Shown: positions 41,130 to 52,747 of the stretch, piece after piece
Position numbering within the stretch: position 1 is the first letter of the stretch
Layout: the number at the start of each line of letters is the position of its first letter
Source of the DNA: Bifiguratus adelaidae
Lineage: Eukaryota > Mucoromycota > Endogonomycetes > Endogonales
Length of the DNA: 64,000 nucleotides
Assembly: GCA_002261195.1 (NCBI GenBank)
Contig: MVBO01000012.1
Location: 116,048 to 180,047, forward strand
Direction of reading: 5' to 3'
Notes under the pieces: generated by a model
What the model saw: the letters and a program-made list of their open reading frames with translations, nothing else
What the model was told of the DNA's origin: nothing
The model's database searches: none
Position numbers and translations under genes: made by a program

Positions 41130-44100
41130 ATGGCAACGCTGCAACTCAAGGATATAGACTTGTCCTTGCCTTATAGTCGCGATGGGTCTATGGCAGGACC
41201 GGTTCCTTTCTCTGCACCGCCGATACGACGATCGAAGCAAACGGAGCAACCGCGCTCTCAGGAGGAGGGGAGAAAGGCGCTTGTGAATACCAGCAAAAAG
41301 GCATCCTTTCGCAAGAGCGAACCGACCACAATGACCAAATACGATCAACTACGGCAAGCGCAGCAGGCTTCCAATCAGCAGGCGGCCAAACAGTTCATAC
41401 AGAGGGTTCTGGGGCGCGATGCTTTGGATGATCATGTTGGCTTCTTTGAAGGGCTCCGTGATGGTATTGTGCTCTGTCGGTGAGTGTGTTGATGCTTTTT
41501 TTGGTCCTTGTAAAAACCTCTGGCATGCTCATGTTGTTGTGCCTTGTCTAGCCTCGTGAATGCGATACAGCCCAATTTGATACCCACCATTGGCTACAAG
41601 GACTTGCCCTTTGTCAAGATGGAGAATATTGCAAATTTTCTGCAAGGAGCGCGCGCTCTGGGACTGGCCAATTCCGATTTGTTCCAGACGGTGGACCTGT
41701 ATGAAGGCAAGGATTTGGCTGTCGTCGTCGCGACACTGCTGACTCTTGAACGATTGGTCTATGGCGTTCCAAGTCCACAACTGGCCACGCATCCACCGGT
41801 CGTTGATTCCTCGTCGGCAGCGATAGATGAGAACGCTTCTCGACCGGAAGAAAATTCAGTTAGCAGCACCGACGCTGATCGCACCCGCCATTCCGTGTCG
41901 TCTCTGGTGCTACAGTCCCATCCTCGTAGCTCGCTTAGAGAGGCAGAGGACGACGATCAGTTGCAGGATTATATTGGAGGCTTGGGTATTTCTACCCCAA
42001 AGTCTCCTACATTTCCATCATCACCCTTGCCGCAAAGAGATGTTTATTCGCGTTCAGCATCTGCATTGAAAGCCATTGAATCGCCATCGCTACCCAGCCG
42101 ACCGATTCGATCGTACTTGATTGCAACGCCGCCTTCACCCTCCTTGAGGACCCCATCCACCTCTGAGCGAACACATCGGCCAAACTACGGCCGCTCGTCC
42201 TCCTATGATTCGCAAGATACCCCCAATACCCTCTATACCAAGGCTCGCTCCGACCGTTACCAAGAGCCATCTAACATGTTTTCGGACGTGGATACGTCCG
42301 GTCGACTCTACCCTTCTGGCATATTGTCTCCTGGGCAGAGCAGCCTACGGCGGAACAGTATACCCGAGGAAGTGAATCAGCACAACTCATTGCCACGGGA
42401 TCCTTTGGCCGCTTCGAGGTCCAATCTGCAGAAAATCAAGACATTTGGACGTGCTTCGGTCATTACCGCCAATGCCGCATCCGAAGGAAAACAAAGGAGG
42501 TGCAACGATGGCCCTCCACGGCCGAGAACTTACCTGCCTTTACAATCCGGTCGATCCTTTGGCAATGCTAATACCCATGAGGTGACGAAACCGCCCATCT
42601 CGGTCGCGACTAGGCCGTCCCCGATAAACAACACCAAGAGCACGGACGCGCCAAATGAAGGACCTCTTCCACAATATCAGCATGTCAGAGACATCTATGC
42701 GCAAATGGACAAGGAGCTCGAAGAACGACGTCTGCAAAGGCAAAACAATGGTCGGACGACAAGCGACCTGGAGGAACGAGCTGGTACGTGGAATACACCA
42801 TCATCTGCATCCAACCGCTCTTCTATTCGAAGCAATCGGCTCCTTGGCAAGGCAACAGCTCTTCAGGATTTGTTACGCGACTCTCAAGATGACAGCTCTG
42901 CAGTGCAAAAGGAAAATGGACGCGCCAGTCTCTTGGATTGGGCAAGTCGACCGGAATCGGACGGTGAAAACGACGATAAGTCTTGTGCCCCGGTGCTTGT
43001 CAACCGAGTACAGACATCAGAAGACGACGCTGGCAAGATTGACAGGAAATCAGCTACGGAAGATGAAAGCATTGCCCGATCCTCCATTAGCTCAATACCA
43101 ACCTCTATACCCTCTATACCCGATAGCGACGAGGAGGAAGCTGGCATGGCACAAAGTGCGAGTCTTTGGACAACCTTGAACCATCCATCGTCCAACTCCC
43201 GAGACTCACGCCAATCATCGTCTGGTGTCTTTCGAAAAGCGAATGATTCCGGCTATGGAACAAGTCAACGCAAACCCACGCAAGAGATCCGGGTTCGACT
43301 CGAGGAAATTGAGCAGTCGTTTAAGGAACTCGGGAGCGCCGATCCATCTCTGCGATCCCCGTCATGGTGCTTGCTGGATGGATCGGTGGATAGCTTGAGG
43401 AGTAACACTGGTCTCTCTACGTTGGCTTCCTCGGATCGAACGATTTCAGTGATGAATATCCCCAAATCGTTTGGCTCCATCTCATCCCGTCGCAACTCTA
43501 TTCAGGAACCCTACAATACGTCCATGGCTCCTTCCAATTCTCAACTTAAGCGATTGGCTATTTCTGAAGCAGAGAAAAGGTCACAGGCATCCAAGAGTTT
43601 CTTGTCTATTTCCAGTGGACAGTCTTCGATTGGCAAAGAGGACGCGAGCAAGCGCGAGATTTTGTCGCTTGCCGACGATGATGACGAGTTGATCCAATAT
43701 GTGAGTCTTTGTTTGTCTTTTAAGATTGGTTGTTCATGGCTTGTTTTGCAGCAATTGGGAAATTGTATCGGCAAAGGGCAATTTGGAGCAGTCTACAGGT
43801 ACGTGCACCGAACGACGCACAGGATGTCATGCTCATTGCATCCCAGGGCTTTGAATCTCAATAATGGTCAAATGGTGGCAGTCAAGAGGATCAAAAAGGA
43901 GGATGGACTTGAAGAAGAAATGGACAATTTGATGGTAAGGCAACACACTTTGTCCTAGCGCCGCCCACTTACACCTCGAGCAGCAAGAAGTCGCCCTTCT
44001 AAAATCACTGAGACATGAAAACGTTGTGACCTATTTTGGGTCGACGGTCACCGATTCGCATATCAACATCATCCTGGAATATGTCGAGAATGGATCCTTG

Positions 44101-46186
44101 CTCCACACGCTCAAGTCCTTTGGTGCCTTTCCCGAAAAGCTGATTGCAAGCTACGTGATGCGCATCCTGGACGGTTTGGAATACTTGCATGAAGAAGGGG
44201 TAAGTGGCTGGCATGCTAAGGGGATGGTGCTGATAGATGCCTCTAGGTGGTGCATTGCGATTTGAAAGCGGCCAATATCCTGACCACAAAGAGCGGTAAT
44301 GTCAAGTTGTCTGATTTTGGTGTCTCGTTGAATCTAAAACTTCGGGAGGCCGATACTGGCGTCGTTGCGGGTACACCCAATTGGAGTAAGTGGGGAAAGC
44401 AAGGATGAGACATGAGCAAGATTCACATTGCCCCTTTCTTAGTGGCCCCAGAGGTGATTGAGCTCAAAGGCGCGTCCACGAAATCGGATATATGGTACGG
44501 AGAAGAAGAGCAAGATGTGCGCACCATGGACTGACCGTCTTCCGCAGGAGTCTTGGCTGTACAGTCATTGAGTTGTTCACTGGTAAACCACCATATTCCA
44601 ATCTAATTGCCATGACAACATTGTTTCGTATTGTCGAAGATGAGCGACCCCCCATCCCTGAGAAGTGCTCAACGGTATGGATGCCTCTTTTGATCGAACA
44701 TGACGCTCATGGTGGTTGCAGGATATGCGAGACTTTCTGATTGAATGCTTTCAAAAAGACCCAGATCAGCGTCCAGATGCTGTTGATCTGAAACGTCACC
44801 CGTGGCTGGTACGGCACGCCGCGCAAAAGGTATTGCTTGTTAAACGTATGGTACGATCTCCTAACTCGCGGCAGATTTCGAGAGCTCAGGACGCTGCTGA
44901 CATACGGCGGTACAAGACGTCACCAGAATTGCCCTCTCTGAGGACGGCCCCATCTTCCCCGCGTGCTGAGACGAGCCTGTCGCAGCTCTACCACTCGCGT
45001 AACCGATCTGAAGCCAGTTTACTGACAAGCATTCAAAACCCATTAAAGTCACCGCGTGCAACAACAGATCTCGCTGATCACCCTGTGTTCCCGATGCCAC
45101 CGCGTCATTCGGATCTTCCCCCTCTATCTCCAGGCGCACGTTTGCGAACCATATCCCTCTCACCGTATTACCCAGCTCAATCGCTTTCTCAATCCAAAAC
45201 AGGGAGCACTTCACCCCGTCCATCGTGGATTCGAAGGAGCATGGGATCACCTACCAAGGAGACATTCAGTCTAGATGCTGGTCGAACCTCTTTCCTTGGA
45301 GAGGCGAATGGTCGCTTTTCGACAACGCACCGTTTCGTCAAGACGTCTTTTGGCAAAGGTACGCTGATATTGGGTCGGTTTTTAGTATGTAGCGGAGACT
45401 CATGAGGTTTCCACATCGCACAGCCGTCGAGTGCAAGGTGTGTCTTCAAGCTGTCAAGAAACATGCCATGTTCTGTGAAGGTGAGTGTCCGGGGCGTAAC
45501 ACGGCGAAAGAACCGATGCTCACATGAATGCACTAGATTGTAATTTAATCTGCCATGACAAGTGCAAGGTCCATGCTCGCGAATGCAGTGCCAATCTAAC
45601 CACCGCATTCACGGATAATGAGGTATGGCTCACAACCAACTTCAACAACCTTGCGCTCATCTTGTTGCAACAGCTCCTTACCACCTCAGTCACCCATTCT
45701 CCGTTGTTATCGCAAAATACCCAACAGTCGCCATCCACACAATCACGAAGTCGATCGTATTCGTATGTCGAGCCCAAGGTTGTCACGCCACCTAGTCCCA
45801 ATCCCTCCGTATCATCAAACATGAAGGATCGAGCACGCAAAATATCACGCGTATTCAGTTCCGTGAGTCCCTCCTCGATCCAACAGCACGTCATGGAGGG
45901 ATTGAAGCACCGTAGTCCCTTTCATATGGAGAATCCATCAACGACTGGCTCGTATGATGACAGGAACTCTTATTTTACCCCAAACAATGCACCTGCTACA
46001 CCTTCCAATCGGCATGCGCGTAGTTCCCGAAGCCTGTCGATCAACCTTGGCGACCATACATCCCCTCGACGTTCTCTCGCCGGCACACCTTCACCTTTCC
46101 GACCACCCACAATAGACGAAGATTATTTTGATACCAACGTCCAAAAGGGCAAAGGGAATAAGGAAGAAGATTGTGCCATCTCCTAA
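41130..46186 (+). CDS. SIN-type Cdc7/SepH kinase with N-terminal CH domain, C1 domain and CaaX end
   Basis: Eleven exons (41130-41479, 41552-43700, 43752-43798, 43847-43934, 43984-44199, 44247-44385, 44443-44494, 44548-44674, 44722-45358, 45424-45480, 45537-46186) give 1,503 residues; a further 51-bp in-frame intron may lie at 45622. A calponin-homology domain (about 80-180) holds [23 protein letters not shown] and [11 protein letters not shown]. After a 650-residue Ser-rich linker comes the kinase (from 833): [54 protein letters not shown], the pattern of Cdc7/SepH. A C1-like zinc finger (about 1260-1300: CKVC, CEDC, CHDKC) follows. The last four residues CAIS form a CaaX box. The CH end and kinase start share one exon, so this is one gene. 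Septation signalling is inferred. Confidence 0.88.
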
Positions 46187-46359
46187 TTGTATATTGTTCA
46201 TCATCACATAAAGTGCGCCGCCGCGTCCGCGTACGCCATACCTTAATTTGGCAGGCACGGATTGACCTTTGCGCCAAGATTGCTTGTGAAATCAACGCCC
46301 TCCCTGAACCTCAACGGGTCATTACTCTTCTTGTCTTTACAACTCTACCACCACCAAGC

Positions 46360-47073
46360 ATGGAGATTGCGATTCTGGGAGCTACTGGAGGATGCGCACG
46401 CTTTGCAAGTAAGATTATTCATCTCCCTAGGTCACAGCCATTGATGTGTATTGTCTTGTAGCCATTGGAGCCATTCAAGCGGGACATCAAGTCACCGTAC
46501 TCTTGCGAGATCCCAAGAAGTTCGACCTTGGAGACGAACAAATACAACGCCAATTGACAGTCATTCAAGGCGATGCCCTGAATGTGGAGGATATCAAGAA
46601 GGCGATCGATGGACAGGATGTTCTCGTGAGCAGCATTGGAGGCACAGGCACCTTTGGTCTCGCTGGCTTCAAATTGGACAGTCCCACGATTTGTGGAGAC
46701 GCCATGAAGACGATTCAACAAGCCGTACAACAGGTCGCATCGCCTCGCAAACGTATTATTGTCGTTTCCACCACGGGCATTGCTGAGAAAACGCGATGTA
46801 CCTTACCTTCTCCTTCCTCTCTACAAGTGGCTCCTTCATTAACCCCATGAAGATAAGCGTGAAATGGAAACAGCGCTCTCGAGCGTGGAGATACCCGAGA
46901 AAATTATTCTCCGATCAACTCTATTGACAGATGGTCCTGCGACAAACACGATCAGGACGGGAGATAGCGCAATTGGCTATACGATTTCAAGGGCGGATGT
47001 TGGTGGTTTCATTGTCAGAGAGTGCTTGGAAAGTTCGACATGCGTGAACCAGGCTGTGCTCATGTGTAACTGA
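46360..47073 (+). CDS. NmrA-like NAD(P)-binding oxidoreductase (atypical SDR), with an intronised or broken segment
   Basis: The first exon (46360-46409) starts MEIAILGATGGCARF, the Rossmann GATGG nucleotide loop, and joins over an intron to TIGAIQAGHQVTVLLRDPKKF. QGDALNVEDIKKAIDGQDVLVSSIG and RIIVVSTTGIAEKTR are typical of the family. Then the expected coding segment DVPYLLLPLYKWLLH.PHED is present but out of frame and interrupted by TAA at 46840. Treating 46798-46852 as a 55-bp intron restores frame and gives ..TRYKREMETALSSVEIPEKIILRSTLLTDGP, which ends normally at 47073 (about 200 residues). The substrate is unknown. It is either functional with a shortened loop or a recent pseudogene. 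Confidence 0.72.
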
Positions 47074-47247
47074 TGGACGTTATCGATTAGTCTATTATCC
47101 GGGCAATCATGTGCACCATGCGGATCCATGCTTGTAGACCATGTTCATTAATCTCTCTATAGGCGTTGAATATAGTATAATGTCCTATGCTACATGTCTG
47201 TCTGTTTTCATCCCTGCCGACAGATACAACCATGTGGTGGCGATATC

Positions 47248-50191
47248 TTACTCCAAGTTTTGAAGCTGCCAATACAAGTCAGCCAAATGTTACTCTTTTC
47301 TTTGTACTACCACTTACCAAATCATCTGTATCCACAATGTCTTCATCCTGTTCTATGGGTGCAGACGAAGCACTTGGAGCTTCCTCGCCTTGTAAGAAGC
47401 GTTCTGCCTCCGCGAGCGATACGCTCGAATCCACTGCCTCGTCCGCGCTGATGAGTGTGATACGCTTTTCCATGACTCTGTCCCAGAAATCCGATCGACG
47501 ACCGCCTTGTTGAGAGACGCAAGTGGCTCTCAATTCGGGAAGGAAGGCATTGAAGGCGTCACTTTCATTCTCTAATGCACATGTTTCCCGCAGTGCAACG
47601 AGACAGGAAAGTGCCTTGTCGTAGAACGCATCTCCAAAAGATACGGTGACCAATTCGGTAATGACACGACACATTTGCTCCACCGCTAGCATTGCATGTT
47701 GAATACGATTCCCAAAATGCAGGTGCTCGTAGCAACCTACCGGGCGTGACCAAATCCTCGTCTCGATTCTCCACCATGGCCATGAAATCCGCTACAGGGT
47801 CGACGGTAGACACCTTGGTCACTTTGTTACCGAGCAACTTTCGAACATCCATATCCACGTCGTCATTTTCTCCTTCCCGTTTGACACCGCCTTCAGCCGG
47901 CCGATGAAGTAGGCTCTCCAGATCCACGCCAGGTCCCGTATGGTTTACCCCCGAAGCCATGGCGCCATAGGCTCGTTTTCCGTCTCCTTTGCTTTTGCTG
48001 GGAACTGACCAATGGGTTAGACCAAGGACCTCTGAATGCGCACTTACCCTTCTTCACTTCCCACGTTTTCTTCATACGATCAATGAGGTCCTTGTTGGCT
48101 ACAAGGAGGTTAGGAAGCGGTTTCATTTGACTAGCCAAACGTTCGTCTACTGGAGGAATGGGAACGGATGGATCTAGAGCACGCGCCTTGATGGCTTGAT
48201 GAATGCGTAGAATACCCGGATTGAACGCATCCTCGGATTTGAGATATTCGACTGCATCTCTGCATGGACCCGACAGCTTATTAAGGCTAACTTGTCATGA
48301 GCATCAGGAACCTACCCATCGTCGTCGGTGACAGCCTTGTCCAGATCCATGCCATCAATATACTCATCCATCATATCCAACATATCATTTGTGGGTAGTA
48401 ACTTATGCTCAGTGAGTACTTTGCCGGAAGTTGTGACCACCTTGTCGAGGGAAGAAAATGTATGTCGCCGTATGTCCTCCGAAAAGGGAAGCTTCAAGAA
48501 GATGAGCGCTTTGCACGCCTAAGAATGGCGCAGACTTACTTCCACATACTCTAGCAAATCTAAATCTGGCTCGAAATAGGGTATGAGTACGCCCAATTTA
48601 GGCGGAGCGTCTTCCACGCGACAATATCGAACGAGTGCATAGCGACCCGTCTCGTCTAAGCTCCGAGCAAAGGCCGAAAGTGCACGACCCGACTTGAAAT
48701 CATTGGGGTTCGGGCATACAACGCTGGTCTCGCCAATGAAATAGTCGCGCGGTAGCTGATGGCAAAGTGTCACCTTAACCTGAAGGCCCATTGTACGTCG
48801 CCGACCTACCGTATCGCTTTTGACAAAACCCAAAATGCTGAGTCCCTTATGCGTACGAAGCTTTAGAACCTCCTCATCAACCTTCCTTATGGGAACAAGA
48901 GTTCGACCATAACTATACGCCTTTTCAAGGTCCTCCTGAGCGATGTCTTGCTCGCCTTCCAAATCTGCAATGCCATTGATATCTCCAGCTTCATCCTCCG
49001 TGGGCTTTAGTTTATAAGTTCGAGACAAGGTAACCTCGTGCGTGCGAGACACGGCTCCTTGGGAGGTTGAGGGTTCCATGGCTGCGGACTCGGCCAGCAC
49101 GCTCCATTTCTTGGCGCCAGGAGGTTTCGCTTCTTTTGTTCGAGGGTACATGTGTACGGGTATATTGATGGCGGTGTCTGGATGTTGGATGGGATCACCA
49201 AGGTCCAGAGTCCCCCTATATGTTGTCGTTGGCTTGACCTTTTTGACGCGAAAAGCATTGGATTCATCCAGTGCCTCTTGTAGCGTCAGTAGGGTCCCAC
49301 TGGCTCCCGCAACAAATTCGCTCAGGAATTTGTGGTTTTCAGCCTAGACCAGCGTCAATAATCACGCTGTGAAAACATGCAAGGAAGCTTACCTTTCGCT
49401 TTGAGATACCTTCTTGCTTGACATTGCTTTCAAGTCCTTCAAAACCTACTCCACTAGTGTAAGAGACGCGTCAATACCTTGGCACGGCCTCTGCATCCCG
49501 CGCTCACACTATCGTCAATGTTATCTCCTGAGATATGAATTGTTCTTGAATTGTTTCGACATCTTCTTTGTTCACGTCACTTTCTCCGTCTGTGAATAGG
49601 ATAATGCGCTTAATGTACTTGAGCTTCTTGCAGTAGGTTGTGATCATGTCGAGACTAACAATGAGCGCATCCAACACTGTCCAAGCACATAAGCTCTGAC
49701 GCACCTGCATCTATGCGCAATACTCACGGTCAGCTTGGACATCCGTAGACGTTTTTACAGCTTTGAATTCTCGCAAAAGATCAAGAGTAGGCTGTGATAT
49801 GTCGCTGAATTCGCAAATGTGTTCGTATTGTCCGTCTTCCGTCAAATGATTTTTCGTGTCTATGCGATGGGCGTAAGTACTGGCAAAGCAGAAGCTCCGA
49901 GATTGTGCTGACCTTCTGTTCCAAACAGAATTATAGCAACTTGATCCATTTTCCGACCCGTAATGACCTAGGTGTCGCGACAGCATACATTAGGCTAGCA
50001 ATGCCTGTGTTCGCAGCAATTACTTTATCTTCAATCATGGAAGTAATCAACTTCTTGGCGCCGTCCAGACCAGACATGCCGTATCGATTTGATATCTTTC
50101 CCATGCTTTGGTGCACGTCAAGCGCGTATAGCGTTACCGCCTTGCCTGCCATTGCGCGAGTGAGAGGTTTGGCTGCGGAGACACTTTCCAT
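47248..50191 (-). CDS. YKU80: Ku80 (XRCC5/YKU80), DNA double-strand-break end-binding subunit
   Basis: Ku80 pairs with Ku70 to ring DNA ends in non-homologous end joining and at telomeres. The N-terminal von Willebrand-like domain shows KAVTLYALDVHQSMG, ASLMYAVAT, YIKRIILFTDGESDVN. The beta-barrel core has KAYSYGRTLVPI, HKGLSILGF, FIGETSVV, ALVRYCRVEDAPPKLGVLIPYFEP, and the C-terminal helical domain has FNAFLPELRATC and FWDRVMEKRITLISADEA. The gene has many short introns. A final intron (47317-47266) joins ..DTDD to LLQNLE and TAA, rather than reading on to the stop at 47279. That end resembles the vertebrate Ku80 tail that recruits DNA-PKcs. ATG at 50149 (MAGKAV) is an alternative start. NHEJ function is well supported. 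Confidence 0.92.
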
Positions 50192-50319
50192 TTTGGGCAC
50201 GATGGAGAGTCACGTGATAGCAGTCACAGGTCTGCGCAACTTTGCATTTCATCCTTGCTCTCAAGCTTCACATTTGCAGTCATTGGCATTGGGAGCTGCG
50301 TTGAACACTCTGAGCCAGT

Positions 50320-51833
50320 ATGAATTTGGCCAAGGTGTCAGCGTCATCCTCTCCACATGATGCTCCTGGTTTGCTCTATGCAAACTTCAACCAGGACTAT
50401 GGATGCTTTTCACTGGGCCTAGAGTCTGGTTTCAGGATATTCAACTGCGACCCACTCAAGGAGAAGATGCGAAAGGGTAGGGGCATGAAAGTAATACTTT
50501 TTGCATCTAGGCGAACTGATTGTTACATTGAACAGAGTTTGAAGACGGAGGTATCAGTATCGTAGAAATGCTCTTTCGTTGCAACTACTTGGCGCTCGTC
50601 GGTGGAGGACGAAATCCAAAGTATCCACCAAACAAGGTGATGATATGGGACGATTTGAAGAACAAGGGTATCATAGAATTGGAGTTTCGAAGCGAGGTCA
50701 AAAACGTAAAGCTACGCAGAGACAGGTAGCGTTTCTGGGCATGTGTTGTGTGGATCAATTCACCTACATAACTTGCAGGATCGTGGTCGTCTTGGCCAAC
50801 AAGGTGTTTGTTTACCTTTTCAGTGCTACGCCGCAGAAACTGCATGTCTTTGAGACCATTGACAATGACAAAGGCAAGTATATTGAGCCTGATATTTCAT
50901 ATCCTCACCACTCATTTGGCTTTGTAGGCCTCGTCAGCCTCTCCTCCTCTCCAAATCACGCCATTCTTGCATTTCCCGGCCGTCAACGCGGACACATTCA
51001 AATTGCGGACCTCAATGCGCTTATACCCACAACTTCAGTCGTAAAGACTGGCAGTTCCAATTCGGTCGACGCGTCTAACGGCAAGTCTCCAGAATATCGA
51101 ACCAAGCAGCAGAACACAACAAATATCAGTATTATTGCGGCCCATACTGGGAAGCTTAGCTGTCTCTCGGTCAATGCGGATGGTAGCAAATGCGCGAGCG
51201 CTAGCGAGAAGGTATGCTTTAGAGCAAGGATAGAAGCATGTGCATGACTTCATCTTGCGTTGATGGTAGGGTACGCTCATTCGGGTGTTCGACACATCCA
51301 CCGGCAAGCTGCTGCACGAACTCCGGCGTGGGGTAGATCGGGCCGAGATTTACTCCATTGCATTTAATTCTGACTCTACACGACTTTGCGTATCCAGCGA
51401 CAAGGGAACTGTACATATTTTCAACCTGGACCCAGCTGTTATTGGCGATCATGAAGTGGCTCGTGGTCCGCAGTACGGAGAAGTGACACCGTCAGCTCGA
51501 CTTGCAAGTCCCATGCCACCAGGTTTCACCCACAGCGGCAATCGAGGGTCTAGCTTTAGCTTCATGAAGGATCTGCTGCCCAAGTACTTTTCTTCCGAAT
51601 GGAGTTTTGCTCATGGACGTGTCGTGACAGAGACCAGATGCATTGCTGGTTTCGGAGCGGAGAAGAATACCATCTTAGGTAAGGTTTATTCGTGCAAGGG
51701 ACGTTGGGAAAGCTGAGACATGAATGCTCTAGTCATCTGTGCAGACGGAAGTCTTTACAAGTTCCTGTTTGACCCGCGTCGGGGAGGAGAATGCACTCGC
51801 GAATCATTTGAATTATTCTTAAAGGACGATTAG
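50320..51833 (+). CDS. HSV2/WIPI3-4-type PROPPIN (autophagy WD40 protein)
   Basis: PROPPINs are seven-bladed propellers that bind PI3P or PI(3,5)P2 through an (F/L)RRG motif and act in autophagy. The protein starts [15 protein letters not shown], then [25 protein letters not shown], a standard first blade. Later: [94 protein letters not shown]. The signature is LRRG, as in WIPI3/WIPI4 and Hsv2, rather than FRRG of Atg18. The last blade has FNLDP, and the protein ends [10 protein letters not shown]. Several short introns separate the exons. The start codons of HSV2 and Ku80 lie 128 bp apart, divergently. Confidence 0.92.
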
Positions 51834-51991
51834 TCGCTAGCGCACGGATCAATGTTCCATGTTGATCTATGTTTATTCTGTACAGTACTGAACTTTATGA
51901 TAGTCTGTATGCTTGACCATAATAGAGGTTGCATGTTACGATAAGATCCATCCATCGAATAGGGTTGGTTGACTTTAACATGGCTACCTCT

Positions 51992-52610
51992 TCATGTTCT
52001 CGCATGTTCAAAGACCCACAGCTACCAGAAATCGTCATAAGTCAAATGATCAAAGAGACGTCTCAGGCCCTTACCTGATTCTCCACCTCTCCCTCGGTCA
52101 TGGGCTTCTTTGGATATAGAATGAGCTTCCCGCCAGGTTCAAATTTTTCACCCTTTACATCCAGAACCATATCTGGATTGGCCAAGCAGTAAATGTATCC
52201 ATCCTTGTATCCAAAGCGCTGGTTTTCAGCCTCAGAGCGGGACTTTTTCATATACTGGATCAGCGGTCGGTTTAAGGCCAACTCCTCTAATGTGGCAGCG
52301 AGATCAGCCCAGTTCGTCTGGATTCATGCAAGAATCTACCTCCGGACACATCCAGTACAAGCCCCGAATTACGGTTGATGAGATATCCATCATGGTGGCA
52401 CCAGGCTTGGTTGGCATAGTCCGTGTCCTTCTTCTTCCAGAGGTGAACGGATGCTCCAGACTATCGGAACGGGTCTTTGGTCACTACAACTTGTCACTGA
52501 AACCTCGTAAGGCTTACCTTCTTGGAGCCGCCACCTACGTCAACCACATGGCCGTTATAAAGAGACTTTATAAAGAAGAACCCGTCTGGGAATCCCTCTG
52601 GAAAGCTCAT
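51992..52610 (-). CDS. Ricin-B-fold (beta-trefoil) lectin-like protein
   Basis: A small soluble protein, about 150 residues, in four or five exons. It starts MSFPEGFPDGFFFIKSLYNGHVVDVGGG, continues with HHDGYLINRNSGLVLDVSGG and GYIYCLANPDMVLDVKGEKFEPGGKLILYPKK, and after a last intron ends ENQLWVFEHART (stop 51992). The repeated LDV..G and the final NQ.W are the QxW-type marks of the ricin B / CBM13 beta-trefoil, a carbohydrate-binding fold. There is no signal peptide and no catalytic domain, so it looks like a cytosolic fungal lectin. Its ligand and role are unknown. It overlaps no neighbour and is divergent from the CENP-O-like gene. Confidence 0.8.
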
Positions 52611-52747
52611 GGTTGCAAGAAGAGACACAAAGACGATAGCCTGTCTCCTCAACTTTTGCCTGTCACATTTCCTTATTTGGTGCGATGAACACGTGCTTTC
52701 TTCATTAGGAAATTGGCTTGACGCGCTTCTTGTGCTTGTCACTCCAC

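Noticed and set aside
45622-45672. Coding continuity in the last CH-kinase exon
   Set aside because: A GTATGG...AACAG 51-bp stretch might be an in-frame intron; since frame is kept either way, it was not split in the model.
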